DNA of 64,000 nt from Plantago elongata (GCA_036897095.1 JAYMSP010000136.1:1-64000); one strand, 5' to 3'. Numbered from the stretch's first letter, positions 34,901 through 51,446 are shown. The notes: generated by a model not told the origin, from the letters alone. Numbers and translations are program-made.

Positions 34901-37539
34901 TGTGGTATTTGAACTTGGGATGAAAGATCTTACATACTAATAGCATAATCGGTTAATTCTCATTTGCTATTGCAGTTCCCATTCTTTATCTGCATTCACT
35001 GTCTATTAAGATGAAAGTCTTATGCCAACCTACCTTTTTTCTGCAGGCATACATGTATGGATTTTTCAAGAACAAGCGGATTGTACTTTATGATACTTTA
35101 ATACAACAGGTATGGATGTTCTGTTTTCTTTTCTTTAATTTTATCCCAATTCGTGCCTAATTAACCACCCTATCTCAGTTAGTACCCTCATCTGCTTTTC
35201 TTTTTGTCCAAACCTAATTTTGTGTGCTGACTCAGCTGGATGACTGGCTGGGATCGCTTATTGGACCATTCTGATGTTACATGAGACATTTGGTTTGACC
35301 ATTCACCTTATTTGTAGGCTGTGATAGATAGCACATGCAATGTTCATTGGTTGATAATGATGTCAGATACCTGCCAACATGGCATTTCTTTGCCATTCAT
35401 CTTTCAGATGGATGCTGATTGCTGATATATTATGCTGATTGCTGATATATTAAGAACAGTTTTCCTAAATCAAAACAGTTTGTTTATACGATGCAAAAAC
35501 CAAGATATGAGATAATGAGAAGTTAATTGTTCTAAAAAATGAGCTCTTGTAATCTTCAAACCCAACAGAAAAAAACTGTTTACTCTCAAAGCTTGCAACC
35601 ACGGATACAAACATACATCACACTGTAGATTACCATTAAAATCAGGATGTACATGCATTTCGTCCCCTTCTCTAATTCTCGCAAACATAAGATATCTGTA
35701 AGGTAACTTAATGGGACTGTGGGTGGTTCCTTATAGTATCATATAATGTAATAGTACCATTTTTTTTTCTCAATGCAGTGCAAAAACGAGGAGGAGGTTG
35801 TTGCTGTTATTGCTCATGAACTTGGTCACTGGAAGCTCAATCATACCATGTATTCCTTCATTGCAGTGCAGGTATGATATCTGTAAGGAATTTTTTTATG
35901 GTGATGTTAATCATTAAATTCATTGTGCATTTATTGATAATGGCGTCATAGTCCATATTAAAAATTCCACTGGGCTTCCATGTGTTTTGCAATTGGAAGG
36001 TTAAAATTTGTGTGGTTAGGTACAAAAGCTGCTCTATTTTAGGGATTGATAAATTTTACTGCAACAAAGATCGTATTTCTTTGGATTCAACGTAATTTTA
36101 TGAGATACTTGTACAATAATACTTGTGTTATTTCTAATATGCATGTACAAGTTGATACAGCAATGTATAAAACTCCATACGTGAAACTTATGATGCATAC
36201 TCTCACAGTCTTGATCTATTATGCAGATATTGACTCTCTTACAGTTCGGAGGGTTCACTCTTGTCAGGAATTCGAAGGATCTCTTCCAGAGTTTTGGGTT
36301 TGATACTCAGCCGGTCCTTATTGGCCTTATAATTTTTCAGGTACCGTTTTGTTGTCCTATGAATATGATAGCTAATCATGTGAATTTCCAAAGGCTTTCG
36401 TTAAATATTTGATTTTGCACTATAACCTGGCGTTTCTTTCTTTTTTTATTTATTTCTTCTTTTTGGTACCGATCCCAGCTCCTACATTCTGCATATCTGA
36501 CTGTTTGCTTTGTATACCTTTTTTTTTTTTTTTAATGACAGCCTTTGTCTTACTTGTGTGGTTAGGGAATGTAGTATGAGTGTTCTTGCTTACTAATCTG
36601 TAAACATATATATGAAGCCATTATAGATTGTACAGCTTGCTCTCTGTTTCTGTATTTTGCGTTATCTGATCAGTTCAACATTTTTCCATAAAAGTTGTAT
36701 TTTCAAGTATTGCTCCTCTTTGCTCACATGTCATGTGGCATGAGGCTGAGTTAAAATGTCACTCAGAGTTTGTCGTTCTTAATCCTGGAGTTGTACATTA
36801 AAAAAAAATCTAGAAGTTAAAGAGTTGGGTGTGCAAGACTATGCCAGCCATTTACTTGTTTACCTAGTTTTTGCAGGCCATAAATTCAAAAATAAATTCA
36901 ATTGTAAATTTGCTCCTTCTGCTCACATTCAAAAGTTAATGTTGCAAGGATATGCATGTGATTTACGAAATAATGTTTTTTCAGCACTTACCTCACTGGA
37001 GTTAAGTGCTCCAAAACTCCTCCTCTCTCCCTGCTACGTGATTGTAGCTCTTTTTGTCCACCTTAGTTTCGATGTATAACTCTATTTTGGTCATTGCAGC
37101 ACACAGTGATACCTGTTCAGCATCTTGTGAGCTTACTACTAAATCTCGTGAGCAGAGCCTTTGAGTTCCAGGTACCCATCATCTCTTAGCTACTACGTAC
37201 ACTAGTTGAATTTAATGTCATTAATTAAGTGGAATTTAATGCCGTTAAATTGAGCATGACATTTTATTTCTTATGAAGGCTGATGCTTTTGCCAAGAAGC
37301 TTGGTTATGCTGTGCCTCTTCGAGCTGGTCTTATTAAGCTACAGGTGATTCACTTTAATTTTGAGGAATAGAAATGGCCTTGCTCTAGGTTGTGATTTTA
37401 ATAATTCTTATTTGTTTGACAGGAGGAGAATCTTTCTGCCATGAACACTGATCCTTGGTATTCTGCTTATCACTATTCTCATCCGCCACTTGTTGAAAGG
37501 TTAGCTGCTATAGACGAAGCTGTTAAGAAGAGCGAGTAA
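31952..37539 (+). CDS. STE24: CAAX prenyl protease 1 (STE24/FACE1)
   Basis: Zinc metalloprotease of the endoplasmic reticulum membrane that removes the last three residues of prenylated CAAX proteins. Fourteen exons: 31952-31982, 33081-33228, 33315-33399, 33500-33595, 33729-33794, 33955-34053, 34187-34300, 34417-34527, 35047-35109, 35779-35871, 36227-36340, 37100-37171, 37279-37344 and 37423-37539. All junctions are GT-AG and in frame. The product is 424 residues, the same length as Arabidopsis STE24. The zinc motif HELGH lies at residues 284-288 and the third ligand is probably Glu 362 in AFEFQAD. Other conserved blocks are [29 protein letters not shown] and [12 protein letters not shown]. 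Several hydrophobic segments give the multi-pass topology. The first exon is only 31 coding bases and intron 1 is 1.1 kb. Confidence 0.97.
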
Positions 37540-38440
37540 ACAGAAAGGTTGGGTATCAGCAAAGCCCAGAATATAGAACTAGTACAGTAACCGGGACTGT
37601 GTACACTCCTTCATAGTGAGGAAATAGCTTTCTTGAAATTCACCTTACTGAGTTATAAGTGTTTTGTTGTTGCAGTTCTATACATAGATTTTCATTAGTT
37701 AGCCTCTGCGTAACTTTTCCTTGTTTTGTGATGGCCTGTCCAAACTATTTTCATATTATCATTAACATTGTCAGTATTATGCGCTGTTCCTCGTAAACCT
37801 GATAAATTTCCTCAGTAAAATAGGCATGCGTTACTGCCTTCACACTGTATGTGCTATTTATAGCATGGCTTTCATGGTTTGAAGTTTGAACTTTGAAGGC
37901 TTAGTGAGTGTAATATCTTGAGATCTTAGAGGTGATTTTACAAATTTCCCAACTTTTAGAGGACTTATCCAACAATAATCCAACTAAAAACAAAGCAAAT
38001 TTTGCACCAACCACGCTTTTCATGTGATTTTGTGAGTCGGCGAGGTCTATTTTGCCAACTACAACCTTCAAGTATTTTTTAAACAAGAAACGCTAATTTT
38101 TTCATAATTTACTTTAAAATATATTAAAATAAATTTTTTCATAATTTTAAAATCTTTAATAATAATAAAGAAATTTGATAACTTTTCACAAATATCTCGG
38201 TAATTTCTGAAAATCTTGTTAAATTCTGAAATAAAATAATAATTTACGAGTATAAAATATTTTTGGATATCAAGTTCGACTTATTGAGTAGCGGAATGAA
38301 ATATTTCTCATTTCGGTGCGATTTAGAACCATCATTATAACATCCAAATATCCAATCATGTTCCGAAACGTGTCCCCCAAAACCTCCACCACAATCACTA
38401 ATTGAACGGTCATTTCCTTATCATCTCCATTTTCAACGAT
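37540..38440. other. Intergenic region between STE24 and BPS1
   Basis: 3' flank of the CAAX protease and promoter of BPS1. A markedly AT-rich block lies at 38,085-38,260. No gene or clear repeat is seen. Confidence 0.45.
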
Positions 38441-39113
38441 TCTACAGTCCACACACAACTCCAACAAACCCTACCATTTGCAAAGGAAACTTACACCGAA
38501 ACTACTTCACCACTTCTCTACGCGTTATCATCTTGTACTCTATTAGGTACGGTTTTCTTCTCTTTTCTACTTTTTCTGCACTTATACTTCTCCTTTGACT
38601 TTCAATTTTTGCGACTCCGGTTAACTCTGTGCAGATCTGATATATTCGGTGAGTAATTTCGTTTATACTGAGTTTGCTTGCTGTTTTGGTTAATAGCTGG
38701 AACTGAGTTTGTGAGATTTGATGATATTTTGTGCGTTGACCGATTTGATTGGGTGTGGATCTGGTAATTTTGATCATCGTTCCGATCGTTGATTCATGTG
38801 TTAGTATCTGATGAAACTTTGTCTATCATATGATTTGTTTATTTTATGTTTCTCGGTTTTCGGTGAGAATTTGTTTGATAAATAGAATTATGAATTGTGA
38901 AAAACTAGTTATGTTGATGGTTAGATGTGATAGCTTGCCTGCTTCTGGATTAGGATTTTTCCATGGAGGATTGATTACTTGCTAGAGAGTAGTACTTTGA
39001 TGCTTTGTGAATTTTGAGTTTTTGCATTTCTCATAGTGGGATTGACTTCTCGATGCGGTTAGATTTGTCATTAGAGGGCACTTTAGTGGTATGTAGTAGT
39101 AGCTGTTAAATCA

Positions 39114-39228
39114 TTAAGACACGTAGAGCTGATGTTAAAGTTATCCTATTAGTTATTTGATGCTATTAAGACGCGTAGAGCTGATGTTGAAGTTAACCTA
39201 TTAGTTATTTGATGCTATGTTTTAGTGT
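39114..39228. repeat. Tandem duplication of about 57 bp in the BPS1 leader intron
   Basis: ATTAAGACACGTAGAGCTGA with GTTATTTGATGCT is followed directly by ATTAAGACGCGTAGAGCTGA with the same ending. The two units differ at a few positions. Confidence 0.8.
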
Positions 39229-39372
39229 TGCTAGTTGCTACATGTTTCCCTTGTAATCTTTTCATGAATTCATGATTTCAGTAGCTTTTGCCTTCTCTTT
39301 GTGTCTTTCATTTGATGTTAATTCGTTAGCTAATTAATTTATTTCTTCTGTTATTGCAGTTGAATTGTTAAA

Positions 39373-40434
39373 ATGAGTCGCCCGCAAGAACCACCCAGAT
39401 CGTTTCTGCCATTTGGAAACCCTTTCCGCATGATAATGCCGAAAGGCTCCTCCCTGTCTCCTAAGCTTCTTGAATTGGTGAATACATTTGAGGAAGCTTT
39501 GGCAGGGAGGCTCAAAAAGCTTAAGCCAGCAGACAAGGAGGACATCTTGAGGCTGTCATGGATGACATCTCTCATGGAGTCTCTTTGTGGAATTCACACT
39601 GACATCAAAACTCTCATCACTGCTCTTGAACTTCCGGTGAGTGACTGGGATGACAAGTGGATTGATGTGTATTTGAATGACAGTGTGAAATTGCTGGACA
39701 TTTGTATCGCTTTTAGTTCTGAAATTTCTAGGCTTAAACAAGGTCATCTTTTCCTCCAATCTGTCATGCATAACTTAGGCAGCTCTAACCCTCAGCAGTT
39801 TGTGCGCGCTTGTTCATCGCTTGATGGATGGAGGCAGCATATTGCTTCTAAGAATCCCCGATTTGATAATTGCTTCTCTGCCATGGACAGTCTTGCTTGT
39901 ACGCTAGACCTTCCAAAGATCAAGAATTCCGCAAAGGGAAAAGTCTTGATGCGGGCTATGTATGGAGTAAAGTTGGTCACTCTTTATGCATGCAGCATTT
40001 TTGCTTCTGCATTCTCTGGCTCTGGCAAGAAATTGGTAGATTTTCAGGTCCCTCAGACATGTTTATGGGCTGAGGCTTTCGGTGATCTTCAGGCATTTGT
40101 AAATACTGAAATTAGAAACATATATTCTAGTGGAAGGATCTCGGTAGTGAAAGAGCTAGAAGCTGTTGATACAGGGGTGAAGCAGCTATACCCCATTGTG
40201 CAAGATGGAGCAAACCCTGTTGAAGCTGAAACAATGAAAAAATTCACATCAGACTTAGAGAAAAACGCTCCAAAACTGTCTGAAGGATTGGATCTGCTTG
40301 CGAAGGAGGTGGACAGTTTCTTCCAGATCGTCTTAGGTGGACGTGATGCCCTGCTGTGTAACCTCAGGGTTGGTGGTGGTAATATCTCCGACCAAGTGCT
40401 TCCTGGCCGTAATACGGGACAGGCTGTGAGGTGA
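39373..40434 (+). CDS. BPS1: BPS1-like protein (BYPASS1)
   Basis: Single coding exon of 353 residues; the Arabidopsis BPS1 protein is of nearly equal length. Conserved blocks are MSRPQEPPRSFLPFGNPFR at the start, LELPVSDWDDKWIDVYL, KLLDICIAFSSE, RLKQGHLFL, NSAKGKVLMRAMYGVK and KEVDSFFQIVLGGRDALL. BPS1 proteins restrain production of a root-derived mobile signal that arrests shoot growth in Arabidopsis; the biochemical activity is not settled. A 5' leader intron is evident: donor GATATATTCG|GTGAGT at 38,649 and acceptor TTATTGCAG ending at 39,359, 13 bases before the ATG. This arrangement is common for plant housekeeping genes. Confidence 0.95.
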   Translation: MSRPQEPPRSFLPFGNPFRMIMPKGSSLSPKLLELVNTFEEALAGRLKKLKPADKEDILRLSWMTSLMESLCGIHTDIKTLITALELPVSDWDDKWIDVYLNDSVKLLDICIAFSSEISRLKQGHLFLQSVMHNLGSSNPQQFVRACSSLDGWRQHIASKNPRFDNCFSAMDSLACTLDLPKIKNSAKGKVLMRAMYGVKLVTLYACSIFASAFSGSGKKLVDFQVPQTCLWAEAFGDLQAFVNTEIRNIYSSGRISVVKELEAVDTGVKQLYPIVQDGANPVEAETMKKFTSDLEKNAPKLSEGLDLLAKEVDSFFQIVLGGRDALLCNLRVGGGNISDQVLPGRNTGQAVR

Positions 40435-41280
40435 ACAACGGACATATTAACTCTTTTTTAACATTTGCACAGGCAGCATTGGTACCTAGAGGTTTCTGTT
40501 TTCTGTCTGAATGTAAATCTTGGGATCAATCATAGCTGTAGGCGGTCGTGTATGTTGTGCTCTGTCGGTTTTTATCCTATTATTATGTGTGAAAATGTTT
40601 GGATCCATATATTAACACTAAATATAACTATGTCTTATATTGTATTTTGCAAATACGTGAATCAAAATTTTCTTATGTTGTATTCTTTTGTACTTATTAA
40701 CCATCTTGTGTTAGCTAGAGAAAATTGATTTATATTGTATTGCTGGTTCCTTTGTTGAAACAGAAGTTAGAAAGCAGCACTCACTCATCTGTCATGAATA
40801 ACTTCAAACATATCCATCCCACTCAGTTATGAAGTTCTTTGGACGGAGACAAAACTGATCATATGGCTAACATTTGAAATTGATGGTTCTTTTCCTTCCT
40901 TTTCTCAGCTTCTAGACAGCAAACTTGGCAATCTCATTCCATATATTGTTCCAGGAACGACATTTAATGATACGCTTAATCATATGCCATCTGTTTGTAG
41001 AATTTGCCTCAGACAATTTAAAGAATTCTATTATGAATGCCACACAGGGCTAGAAGCCTTGAACTTGAACATCGGCAGGAAGGCTTACATTACAGCAGAA
41101 CCATTTAGTACAAATATGAATGCCCAGCAAAATCATCTTTTGCCCATCTAGAATTTTTTTTCAGATAACAAAATCTCTCGCCACAACTTGTTTTTGGCAT
41201 CAAGGCAATAAATACATGACAACATTGAAAGCTAAGCTGGCTAACACACTCAAGTACATGTAAAACTTGCCCAGACCATG
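40435..41280. other. Convergent intergenic region between BPS1 and CASPL
   Basis: The 3' regions of two genes facing each other. No additional gene, RNA or repeat is recognised. Confidence 0.45.
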
Positions 41281-42873
41281 CTATTGGCAGGCTAATGCCC
41301 AGAAATTGAGCAAAAAAGATGGAGACACTGCAAACCAGCTCAGAAAAGCCATTGTTGTAGCTGACATAAACCTCATGCAGTGGTTTACGCTGCATTTATC
41401 AACATCATTTCCAATGAACGTGGTGATGCCAGCCGAGGCGCATGCAGCAGCAAACGTTAGAGTGGAAGTAATCTGCAAATAGACAAAATACATATCACAT
41501 AAATTAATATCACCACTGTTTCAGTGTAAGTGAAGCTCAATATTTAACTATTGGACTCTAGAATAAAATAATACTCCGACTTAGCATTAGCACAGGAATG
41601 CTTCACAAGGAAGAACATGAAATTTGATGAAATAAGCATTAGAAAACAATCATCATATGTTACAAACTCGTGGGTATTACTCTAATTTGTACTGTGTACA
41701 TGTTGATAGAACAGTATCACGACACATGGCTAACAAAACATGTGCTCAGGCTTAATTTTAATTGGACATAAGGTATATGCTTGCACGAAATTTACCACTA
41801 TGCACTACGGAGCAGCACATAAGTAAACTAAACTATAATTTGGAAAACATGGATATTGCAGGCCGACACTAGACAATCTCCTACAGATTCATGTATGTGT
41901 ACAGGCCAGAGATATAAAGTTTGAAACAGCATCAAAAGGCATGCATGCTGTTTGAGCATCAACAGTTCGATAAAAAATAATTACAGATACAAAAAAAAAA
42001 AAAAAAGAGCTAGCGAGCTTCCTTACCCCATCCCCGATGGCAAACAGGCTCACGACCGGAGTACTTCTGAATCTCCGTCTCACCAAAAGAGCATATGTGT
42101 CAACAATGGCTAAACCCAAACTCCATATACTTTGCAAACCAACAGCAGCAACAAGATAACTAATGAACACCGAAACAAAAACTCTAGTCATGCTACATAC
42201 TGATCAAGCACTGCAGTATCGACAACATAAACAATTCCCGAAACCAACTAAAACAACTGAATTCAGCTCTAGCAAAAATAACCTCCACCCAGCGAAGCAA
42301 TAAATACACACATAGCCTAAACTAAGATATTAATACACATAGACCTCCGTCCTAATTTCAACTTCCTCGTATTGGGCTTTTTTTCAGTCAAACATTTCTA
42401 ATTTTATGCTCGAATTACACTTCAACTATAAGAGTAAATGACTTTATAAAATTGTATCTATAATATAAATTATGTTATAGTACTAGTGAAAATTGAAAAT
42501 TGCCATTTAGAATCACATATTAGTCGAATTAAACACAAATTCAATGCCTAACAATTCTGAGCAGCTAAATTTGAAATGAATTGGTGATATTAGCTCTACA
42601 ACTTTTCCAAATCGAATAACCTAATCAAAAACCAGAGCAAAAAATAGCACAAAAGTGAAAGACTGACCAAAAGGCAGTAACGGAAGGGAAATCGGAGGTG
42701 GTAGCCATGACGCAGAGAGAAACGGTGGCGAAGATGAACTGTAAGAGGCGGAGGAGAAATCCACCCGTGGTTCCGGACATACCTTGAACGTCCTTCACCC
42801 TATCTCTAGGTGGCGCCGCTTCTGTTACAGGCGGCGCCTCCACCTCAACCGGGTGAACTGCCGGTCCGCTCAT
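41281..42873 (-). CDS. CASP-like membrane protein (CASPL5 type)
   Basis: Four-span membrane protein of the Casparian-strip-membrane-domain family, which marks plasma-membrane domains. Exons 42873-42668, 42159-42027 and 41472-41281 join in frame and give 176 residues. Recognisable blocks are [20 protein letters not shown], then [57 protein letters not shown] and the C-terminal [20 protein letters not shown]. The N-terminal motif and the FPSVTAFCYLVAA block are typical of the CASPL5B subgroup. The start is the ATG preceding the conserved GPAVHPVE segment; a frame runs further upstream but has no conserved sequence. It is convergent with BPS1. Confidence 0.93.
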
Positions 42874-43444
42874 TCTGATTGGGGAGTCAGCATCATCATC
42901 AACTATGCAACTGTGAGTGAATGAATAAATAATTAGATTTCCATGTCCATTACACTGTCTGACTGAGTTAGGCAATGTGAATTGAAATTCGAATGGAATA
43001 ATATTGCTTTGCTTTTTCTCAGTGCGTTGATGCTAGTCATGAGTCATGATATTGGGAGGCGTGTGAGAGAGTGACTTTCGGTTACCTAATTTTATGACCG
43101 TCGGATTATATTTTGCGGGTTTGGATATTCACTCGAGTTAGTATCGTATGATTTGCGGGTTTGAATATCGACTCGAGTTAGTATCGCATGATTTATATGT
43201 GCTTTGTTAAATAGTGTTAGATTTGTTTGGGTTTTTACAGATTTTCAATTTGTGATGTGCTTTTGTTAGATTGATAAGTGTGGAAAAATCGATTTAATTT
43301 CCAATTTACTTGAATATGTTTGAGGTAGACTGATAAATGTGGAAAATCGAGATTATGAATAATATGCATTGTTGGGTTCAATTTATTTGGAGAGATGGAA
43401 AACTTAATTGTTAGTGTAATATGTGGTTTTAGGAATACTTTGTG
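42874..43444. other. Promoter side of CASPL with a 43-bp tandem duplication
   Basis: At about 43,115-43,195 the unit TTTGCGGGTTTG with ACTCGAGTTAGTATCG occurs twice in tandem. Between 43,270 and 43,350, TGATAAGTGTGGAAAAATCG and TGATAAATGTGGAAAATCG form a looser pair. No gene is supported. Confidence 0.55.
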
Positions 43445-43447
43445 TTA

Positions 43448-44122
43448 GACCAGCTTCAATTGAGACGTCATCATGGTAAGGCGTGAGCAACAACGTGTCA
43501 TTGTTGCTCCAACGTGCGTCTAATGATAGCGGCTAATCAACTGCTCCAACGTGCGTCTAAAGACGTCATTCCATGCCGCGTCGTGTGTCTTGGCAGCGGC
43601 TAATCAACTGCTGCCAATTGTCGCGTCCTGGTTAATTTTTTATTTTTTTTGGATTCTATATATTTTATCCAATTTCAAATGCGGATAACTTGAAAAATAT
43701 AAATACAAAAAATAAAATAAAAATCACCATCTGGTTCGTCTCTTCGAAATCTACAAATTTAATTATTTTTTGATCATTTTATCTCGAACTCATTTTTACT
43801 CTTAATTAAACTTAAAATTATAAAACAATCTCTAAAATTTTAATTTAATTAATTTCGACTTCTGAACACTATTATAATATGTTAAATATGTTTTTATAAA
43901 TATTTATTTTTTTAATTTTGAACCTTAATAAATTATAAAACGACTTTCAAATGTAATTTTATTCATCCAAATCTAAACACTTATTAATATGATTAATATG
44001 TAAATAAAAATTAAAATAATTTAAAATAAATTATAACGTGACGATGACACATTATTATAGAAAAAATACATGACGAGGTGTCATCGTGTCTTGACGACGC
44101 GTTATGTCCATTGAATATGGTC
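43448..44122. mobile_element. Non-autonomous DNA transposon, copy 1
   Basis: 675 bp bounded by GACCAGCTTCAATTGA and its inverse TCCATTGAATATGGTC, flanked on both sides by TTA. This target duplication is typical of PIF/Harbinger. The two ends are GC-rich with many ACGT and CGTC words, the middle is AT-rich, and there is no coding capacity. The same element lies inverted at 44,399-45,085. Confidence 0.75.
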
Positions 44123-44398
44123 TTAGGCACATACATGGTGATGTTGTTTATTGCTCTGACTTTATTTGATCACTAAAAAGTTCATGTTTTTAGTTGGTTA
44201 TGCGTATATATTTTGTAAGTTCAGTACCTTACAAATGATTAAAATTATTAAGCGGACCATTGGACTAAGTTCCTTACATGTTCTGGGCCAGATATGAAGT
44301 GGATCGACAAAACACTACTGTTTGAGCAAGGCAATTCGTTAGCCCATGACTAGCAACTACTACTGTTTGAGCAATTCATAGCAATGGGAAAGAAATTA

Positions 44399-45085
44399 GA
44401 CCATCTTCAATGGTGACGATCCACTATTTGTTGTCGTGATATGATGATACGTCGTAGTGGTGTTTTTTCTGCAGTGGTGACGCGTCGTCATCATGCATGA
44501 ATTTTTAAAATATTTTTATATTTTTATTTACATATTAATCATATTAATAAAAGCATTTAGATGTTGAAATGAATAAAATTGTATTTTCTTAAGTCGTTTT
44601 ATAATTTATTAAGGTTCAAAATTCAAAAAAAAGAAATTATTTTTGATTTTACTAAAATCATATTTAATATATTATAATAGTATTTACAAGTTGAAATTAA
44701 TAAAACTATATTTTTAGAGGTTGTTTTACAATTTTAAGTTTAATTAAGAGTGAAAATGAGTTCGAGATAAAATGATCAAAAAATAGTCAAGAGTAGTCTC
44801 TGTTTGTAAATTTCAAAGAGGCGACCCGTTAATAATTTTTATTTATTTTTATTTTTCGAGTTATTTTGAAATGAGATAAAACATAAAAAAACTTTTAAAA
44901 AAAAAACCTTAAACACGTAACTTGGTTGGCAGCAACAAATTAGCTGCTGCTAAGCAGCCACCACGCGTCATGGCATGGCACATCGCGGCGCGCCGCAACA
45001 TGACTTGCCGTTGCACACGCGTTGAAGCACATATGGCGTGTGGTGCGCCATGCTGTGTGCCAACGACGTTTCCGTTGACACGGTC
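44399..45085. mobile_element. Non-autonomous DNA transposon, copy 2 (inverted)
   Basis: 687 bp starting GACCATCTTCAATGGTGACG and ending GTTGACACGGTC. It is preceded by TTA and followed by TAA. The AT-rich interior reads as the reverse complement of copy 1: TTTATTTACATATTAATCAT here matches ATGATTAATATGTAAATAAA there. The GC-rich arm at 44,925-45,070 forms a dense block of GCGC/CGCG words. Confidence 0.75.
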
Positions 45086-45088
45086 TAA

Positions 45089-45871
45089 GAACCTACCTAT
45101 ACCACATGTTATATCATTATTTATATGTTCATTGCATAGATTGCAGTATGATCAAATCTTTATCAACTATAGAACTCGCACTTCAAATTTATGTAACAAT
45201 ATATCTTTTAAATGAATGGCTTTGAAATATCAATTTTATATTGAAAATTTAATGCAGCAAAATTACATTTTATGATACGACGAATGAAGTATACACTAAC
45301 TTTGCATCAATTTCACGTTATGCAAGACCTAGTGTAGAGCTCTCTGCACCGACCCGATGGCAAAATGGTTGACCCGGGAACCTTATGGATTGATTTGTGG
45401 ACCATCTTTGGATTATGATGATATAATCAAGAAACTGATTGCGATAGAATTTCAGTGGCCTTTATAAATTAAAATTGAGTTTATTTTGTATATAAAATAT
45501 TTAATTTGAGTAAGAAAATGGCTGCTCCAACAGTTTGGTAAAGAGGCCGAACATATTCATGGGTCAATAATGACGTAGAGAAGTTAGGCAGGAAGAAAGA
45601 GTGGGTTGATTTGACTATGGATTGCATGCGAGGCGTCAAGAAAATGGGTCATGGATTAAGAAACTTCAACGGGGGTTCCAATATGATTTGAAACTTTTTT
45701 GTTTACTAACTATATGTTCCAAAATGATGTCGTCATCTACGACATTACTACATTGATACATTTTGTTTTCAAATTCATTTCATATCTGAGTCATACTTCA
45801 TCCGTACATATAACTTTTTTACGTGTGGTTGTTAGTAAAAACACTATTATTTATTTTCTCAACTTACTCAA

Positions 45872-45915
<44 letters not shown>

Positions 45916-47017
45916 TATATGTATATGTATATGCATTTTTAATAGCTAGATGTTATAATTTAAATACACAATAATTCTCTAGCCCCGTTGTTATTGGCTA
46001 CGAACTATCTTCTTATAATTTATCTCTCTTAATTTAGTACTTGTTAAATACCGGTATTAATTTATTCATATTCCTTGTAAAGCTTACAAATAATTGTTAA
46101 TAACTTAATTTGACAATACAGATATAGTATATGTGAATGGTTCAATTTAAAAACTATGTTCGATACAAAGTTGTAAGTCTTGGTATAATGCATATTTTTA
46201 AAAAAATTGAACTTAAAAGTGGTGTTTTGAGATGGAGCTCACATATGGACTTGCCTAGTCATCTCTTTAGTGCTTTCGGAAAATGCCCTCTTCCATCATG
46301 GACGAAGGGATTGGGATTCTATCTAAGCTTTGAGATGAGTGGAGTTTAAACTTGAATAGTAATTAATTTAAATTTGAAAAATGAAAAGCTCGACTTAACT
46401 CAATCAGAATAACAACAGTCACAAAACCACCTAAACTCCTCTTAGAATTATTTTGAATTGTTTTTAGGTCAATGTGAAGTATTTGTTGTAGATTTTTTTT
46501 TCATCCACAAAAGTCAAATAATATGCCATGTTCGTATGATTGTATCTAAATATGTAATTTTGAATGTGTATGTTTCAATATCGTTACCGTATCTCGAAGA
46601 GACGGGTTTATCTCAAACCATGGTTTTAGTCCATGGTATTAGGATATGAGGCAAGGTAATAAAGCATCAAGCAAGATGTTGTTATAGGATGAGAATGAAG
46701 AAGTGAAATACATACATACATAACACAAGTGTATGGTTGAAGATCGAAGATGATGTACCTTTGTTCATATAAAGTCAATTTCCTCACGGGTTACCTCAAG
46801 CCTTCCAGTTCAAAAGTTCACACGCATTACCCACTTTCCTCTCAAAGACTAGCAAAAGACTCCTCAATAAAGAAAACCAACCAAGAAATGTCAAAATACA
46901 CCGACGCTCACCCAACACAATTTATGTTTGTTGTTTCCACTCTCTGAATCAATCAAATTCGACCAAAACCTCACCTGAGTTCTTCCAAAGATTCAATCTT
47001 TTCTCGATTCTCTTGCT
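45089..47017. other. Intergenic region upstream of the MPK4-type gene
   Basis: It contains an AT microsatellite (45,870-45,935) and otherwise no recognisable gene. The last 250 bases are the probable leader of the MAP kinase gene, rich in CT and CAA. Confidence 0.5.
45870..45935. repeat. (AT)n microsatellite
   Basis: An almost pure run of TA dinucleotides of about 65 bp with a few G and T interruptions, followed by TATGTATATGTATATG. It is likely polymorphic. Confidence 0.95.
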
Positions 47018-50558
<3,541 letters not shown>

Positions 50559-51446
50559 GGAATGTCAGTCTGGATGTAGAATGCCAGAACACTCTGACAT
50601 CTCCAGAATCTGTAATGAACCAATGTCTATCGATTACCCAAACAAAAGGAAAATAATCAGAAGCGGAATTTATCTGGATGTGAATTACTGTTGTTCTTAG
50701 GGTTGTAGAATTTCACTGGCAATGCTCTATCTTTGTAGTGCAATGATGTACAAAAGAGCACAAGATATTAGAGGCTTCTTCTGCCCACAAGTATGTATTT
50801 TGATATTCCCCGACTCCTAATCGGTATTGCTGTAATTCTTTTGAGTGATCAAATTCGTAACTTTCGTGTTCTCTGATATTATTTTGTGCTTCGCTTCGTC
50901 TGACAGACTTGGTGCATGTTTGCAAAAGATTATCTGAAACTGATTATTATGCCTTTTCTGAAGCAGACTCCCTGCAAATTCTGTTTGGAAAACTGATTGT
51001 TGCAATGTCCGAATTAGGTTTCAAGAATCATTGAACTTTGCTGATTCTTCCTACTCTTTAAGTCTTATCTGGTTTTCGTGCACCATTTCTTTGAACACTC
51101 ACCAATTACGCTAAAAATGAAAGTACCTTAAGTAAGCTACATACTGTATATGGTACCTTAATTATCCTACCATCGGAAGTTGATATGGTGGAAATTTGAA
51201 TGATGCGTCGCTGGCAGGAGGGTCGTGCGTCCATCAAATCATCATGAATGATCGAAGCAACAACAAAAACTAGGAGGTACCATCAAGCAAACTATGTTTT
51301 ACATTGCATTCTGGGACCATTTCTGTTCACTCACTGTATTAACTTAAGCTTCATTTATTCAGTTCATAATAATCTGAAGCAAGAAGAAACTTGAAAGGCT
51401 TCATTGTTGAGATAATGAAATATAGTTTACAAAGCCTATATTAATA
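50559..51446. other. Convergent intergenic region between MPK4 and the GH28 gene
   Basis: 3' flanks of both genes, with T-rich polyadenylation-like context. No gene, RNA or repeat is recognised. Confidence 0.45.

Noticed and set aside
35405-35455. Duplicated 20-mer GCTGATTGCTGATATATTA in STE24 intron 9
   Set aside because: A trivial local slippage duplication in an intron.
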